A stretch of DNA of 64,000 nucleotides from Cucumis sativus (taxonomy: Eukaryota > Streptophyta > Magnoliopsida > Cucurbitales > Cucurbitaceae): contig NC_026657.2 in assembly GCF_000004075.3 (NCBI RefSeq), positions 38,612,732 to 38,676,731 of the forward strand. The letters are read 5' to 3'. Made by a program: the position numbers and the translations under genes. Below the pieces are notes generated by a model, which saw only the letters and a program-made list of their open reading frames with translations, was not told the origin of the DNA and did no database searches. This document shows, piece by piece, positions 63,401-64,000 of this stretch (its first letter is position 1; each line of letters begins with the position of its first letter).

Positions 63401-64000
63401 AGAACCAAGCAGAGCACTGGAAATAAAGAATCATCCTAACTTACAAAGCTTTGATTAGTGGATCTTCTACTAGGTCACTAGCTGTTAAGGTTTTTGTTCT
63501 GTTCAAGCTATATTGTACAATTATCTTCTATTTCATTGTACAGCTCTCTAATTCTTTTATCCATATTCATATTGAACATAGTTTGAAATTACACAAAAAA
63601 AAAAAAAAAATGACAAGAGCTAGAGAATTCTCATGGATTCTATTGGATGGAACTACATTTTTTCCTTGCGACTACAGTGACTTCACAGTCCAATTAATCA
63701 AGATGAACTTGGGTCAGAACAAACCACTCACCTGGTTTCTTGGAGGTGAGAGCGAGCTTCTTCCGCCGAACGAGTGAATTCAACAGAGATGATTTCCCCA
63801 CATTCGAGCGCCCAACAAGGGCAAATTCAGGAAGCCCATCAGAAGGGCAGTCCTCAGTTCTCACACTACTCTTTACAAAATCCGCCTGAGAAACTTGCGC
63901 ATCTCTTGCGTACCGACCCAACACAATGTTCGATCCCTTCAAGATTCTTGCCCCCCCGCCGCCGGAGATATCAGTATCCGGCGGCACAAATAGCTTCTCA
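60411..64000 (-). CDS. EngB/YihA-type organellar GTP-binding protein (5' end outside window)
   Basis: Four exons seen (complement): 63732-64000 (partial), 62615-62684, 62280-62442, 60411-60629; 239 residues before TGA. No start is seen: the frame is open to the right edge (GAG AAG CTA...), so the transit peptide is missing. Numbering from the edge, G1 is GRSNVGKS (63-70), then SKKPGKTQ (switch I side), G3 DLPGYG (108-113), G4 TKCD (175-178) and a G5-like SSVTHQGRD. The tail ends [13 protein letters not shown] lysine-rich insert [13 protein letters not shown] follows G4, as I recall for plant homologues. The protein resembles Arabidopsis At2g22870 (EMB2001) and At5g11480. Bacterial EngB acts in large ribosomal subunit assembly; a matching role in a plastid or mitochondrion is the expected function. 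The last intron (1.65 kb) holds transposon debris. Confidence 0.93.
60990..61270 (+). mobile_element. LINE-derived fragment in the last EngB intron
   Basis: In the plus strand a short open stretch reads [19 protein letters not shown] then [16 protein letters not shown] near 61123-61230. This matches the segment of plant LINE polyproteins after the reverse transcriptase (typical form LFPRLYxLS...WNLxFRRNLxD). Upstream, AFKLGNGE fits the preceding GNGxxxxFW block in another frame. Orientation is antisense to EngB. It is broken by stops and frameshifts. Confidence 0.6.
61620..61910. mobile_element. Possible LTR remnant in the last EngB intron
   Basis: The block contains gcaatatattatagcagagt, cctctgtttggccattgttgg, ttataaatacactaggtaag (a TATA-like promoter core) and ctgggagggttctagtacct. 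It resembles LTR regions of dicot retrotransposons and shares AATAT-ATAGCAGA with the ASI1 intron LTRs. I could not find both termini or a target duplication. Confidence 0.35.

Noticed and set aside
63694..63987. Taking the GTG at 63985-63987 as the EngB start
   Set aside because: The frame is open upstream to the window edge and a nuclear plant gene should start with ATG before a transit peptide, so the CDS is partial.

Overview
The window is nuclear DNA of a flowering plant, most probably a cucurbit. The genes are split by many short introns with GT/GC...AG borders, intergenic DNA is very AT-rich, and the proteins read as land-plant families. The cucurbit call rests on the look of the LINE and LTR fragments and is inference. 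There are no bacterial operons, plasmids, phages or CRISPR arrays. I see six protein genes, one tRNA, several dead transposable elements, and long AT-rich stretches without genes.

Left to right: (1) 1-9.3 kb is gene-poor with dispersed AT-rich repeats. (2) 9.48-10.74 kb (+) is a two-exon DUF599 membrane protein. (3) 13.88 kb (+) is an initiator tRNA-Met. (4) 14.88-23.61 kb (-), with a 5' leader to about 24.7 kb, is an 18-exon gene for an ABC1/UbiB-type kinase fused to a serine beta-lactamase-like domain. (5) 29.10-33.85 kb (+) is a 14-exon coiled-coil protein with a signal peptide and a C-terminal membrane anchor. (6) 36.5-36.8 kb (-) is a small conserved plant protein of unknown function. 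(7) 39.3-48.6 kb (-), with a leader to about 49.35 kb, is a homologue of ASI1/IBM2/SG1 (BAH plus RRM). (8) 51.85-53.62 kb (-) is an RD22-like BURP-domain protein. (9) 58.5-59.2 kb (-) is a decayed Ty1/copia pol. (10) 60.4 kb to the right edge (-) is an EngB/YihA-type GTPase whose 5' end lies outside the window.

I rebuilt all exon chains by hand from splice signals, reading frame and family resemblance. Each CDS closes in frame: 239, 965, 448, 101, 600 and 370 residues, plus 239 residues of the partial EngB. Three introns appear to use GC-AG borders, two of them in the ABC1 gene.

The genes do not form a pathway. The gene order resembles Arabidopsis neighbourhoods as I remember them (DUF599 beside ABC1-lactamase, DUF599 beside the coiled-coil gene, ASI1 beside an EngB), so ancestral microsynteny is the likely explanation. 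The most interesting observations are: the ASI1 homologue, whose Arabidopsis counterpart controls RNA processing across intronic transposons, has three transposon remnants in its own introns; the kinase-lactamase fusion keeps both catalytic motif sets; and a 23-bp-arm foldback beside a telomere-like TTTAGGG tract lies in an ABC1 intron. I found no convincing wholly new system.
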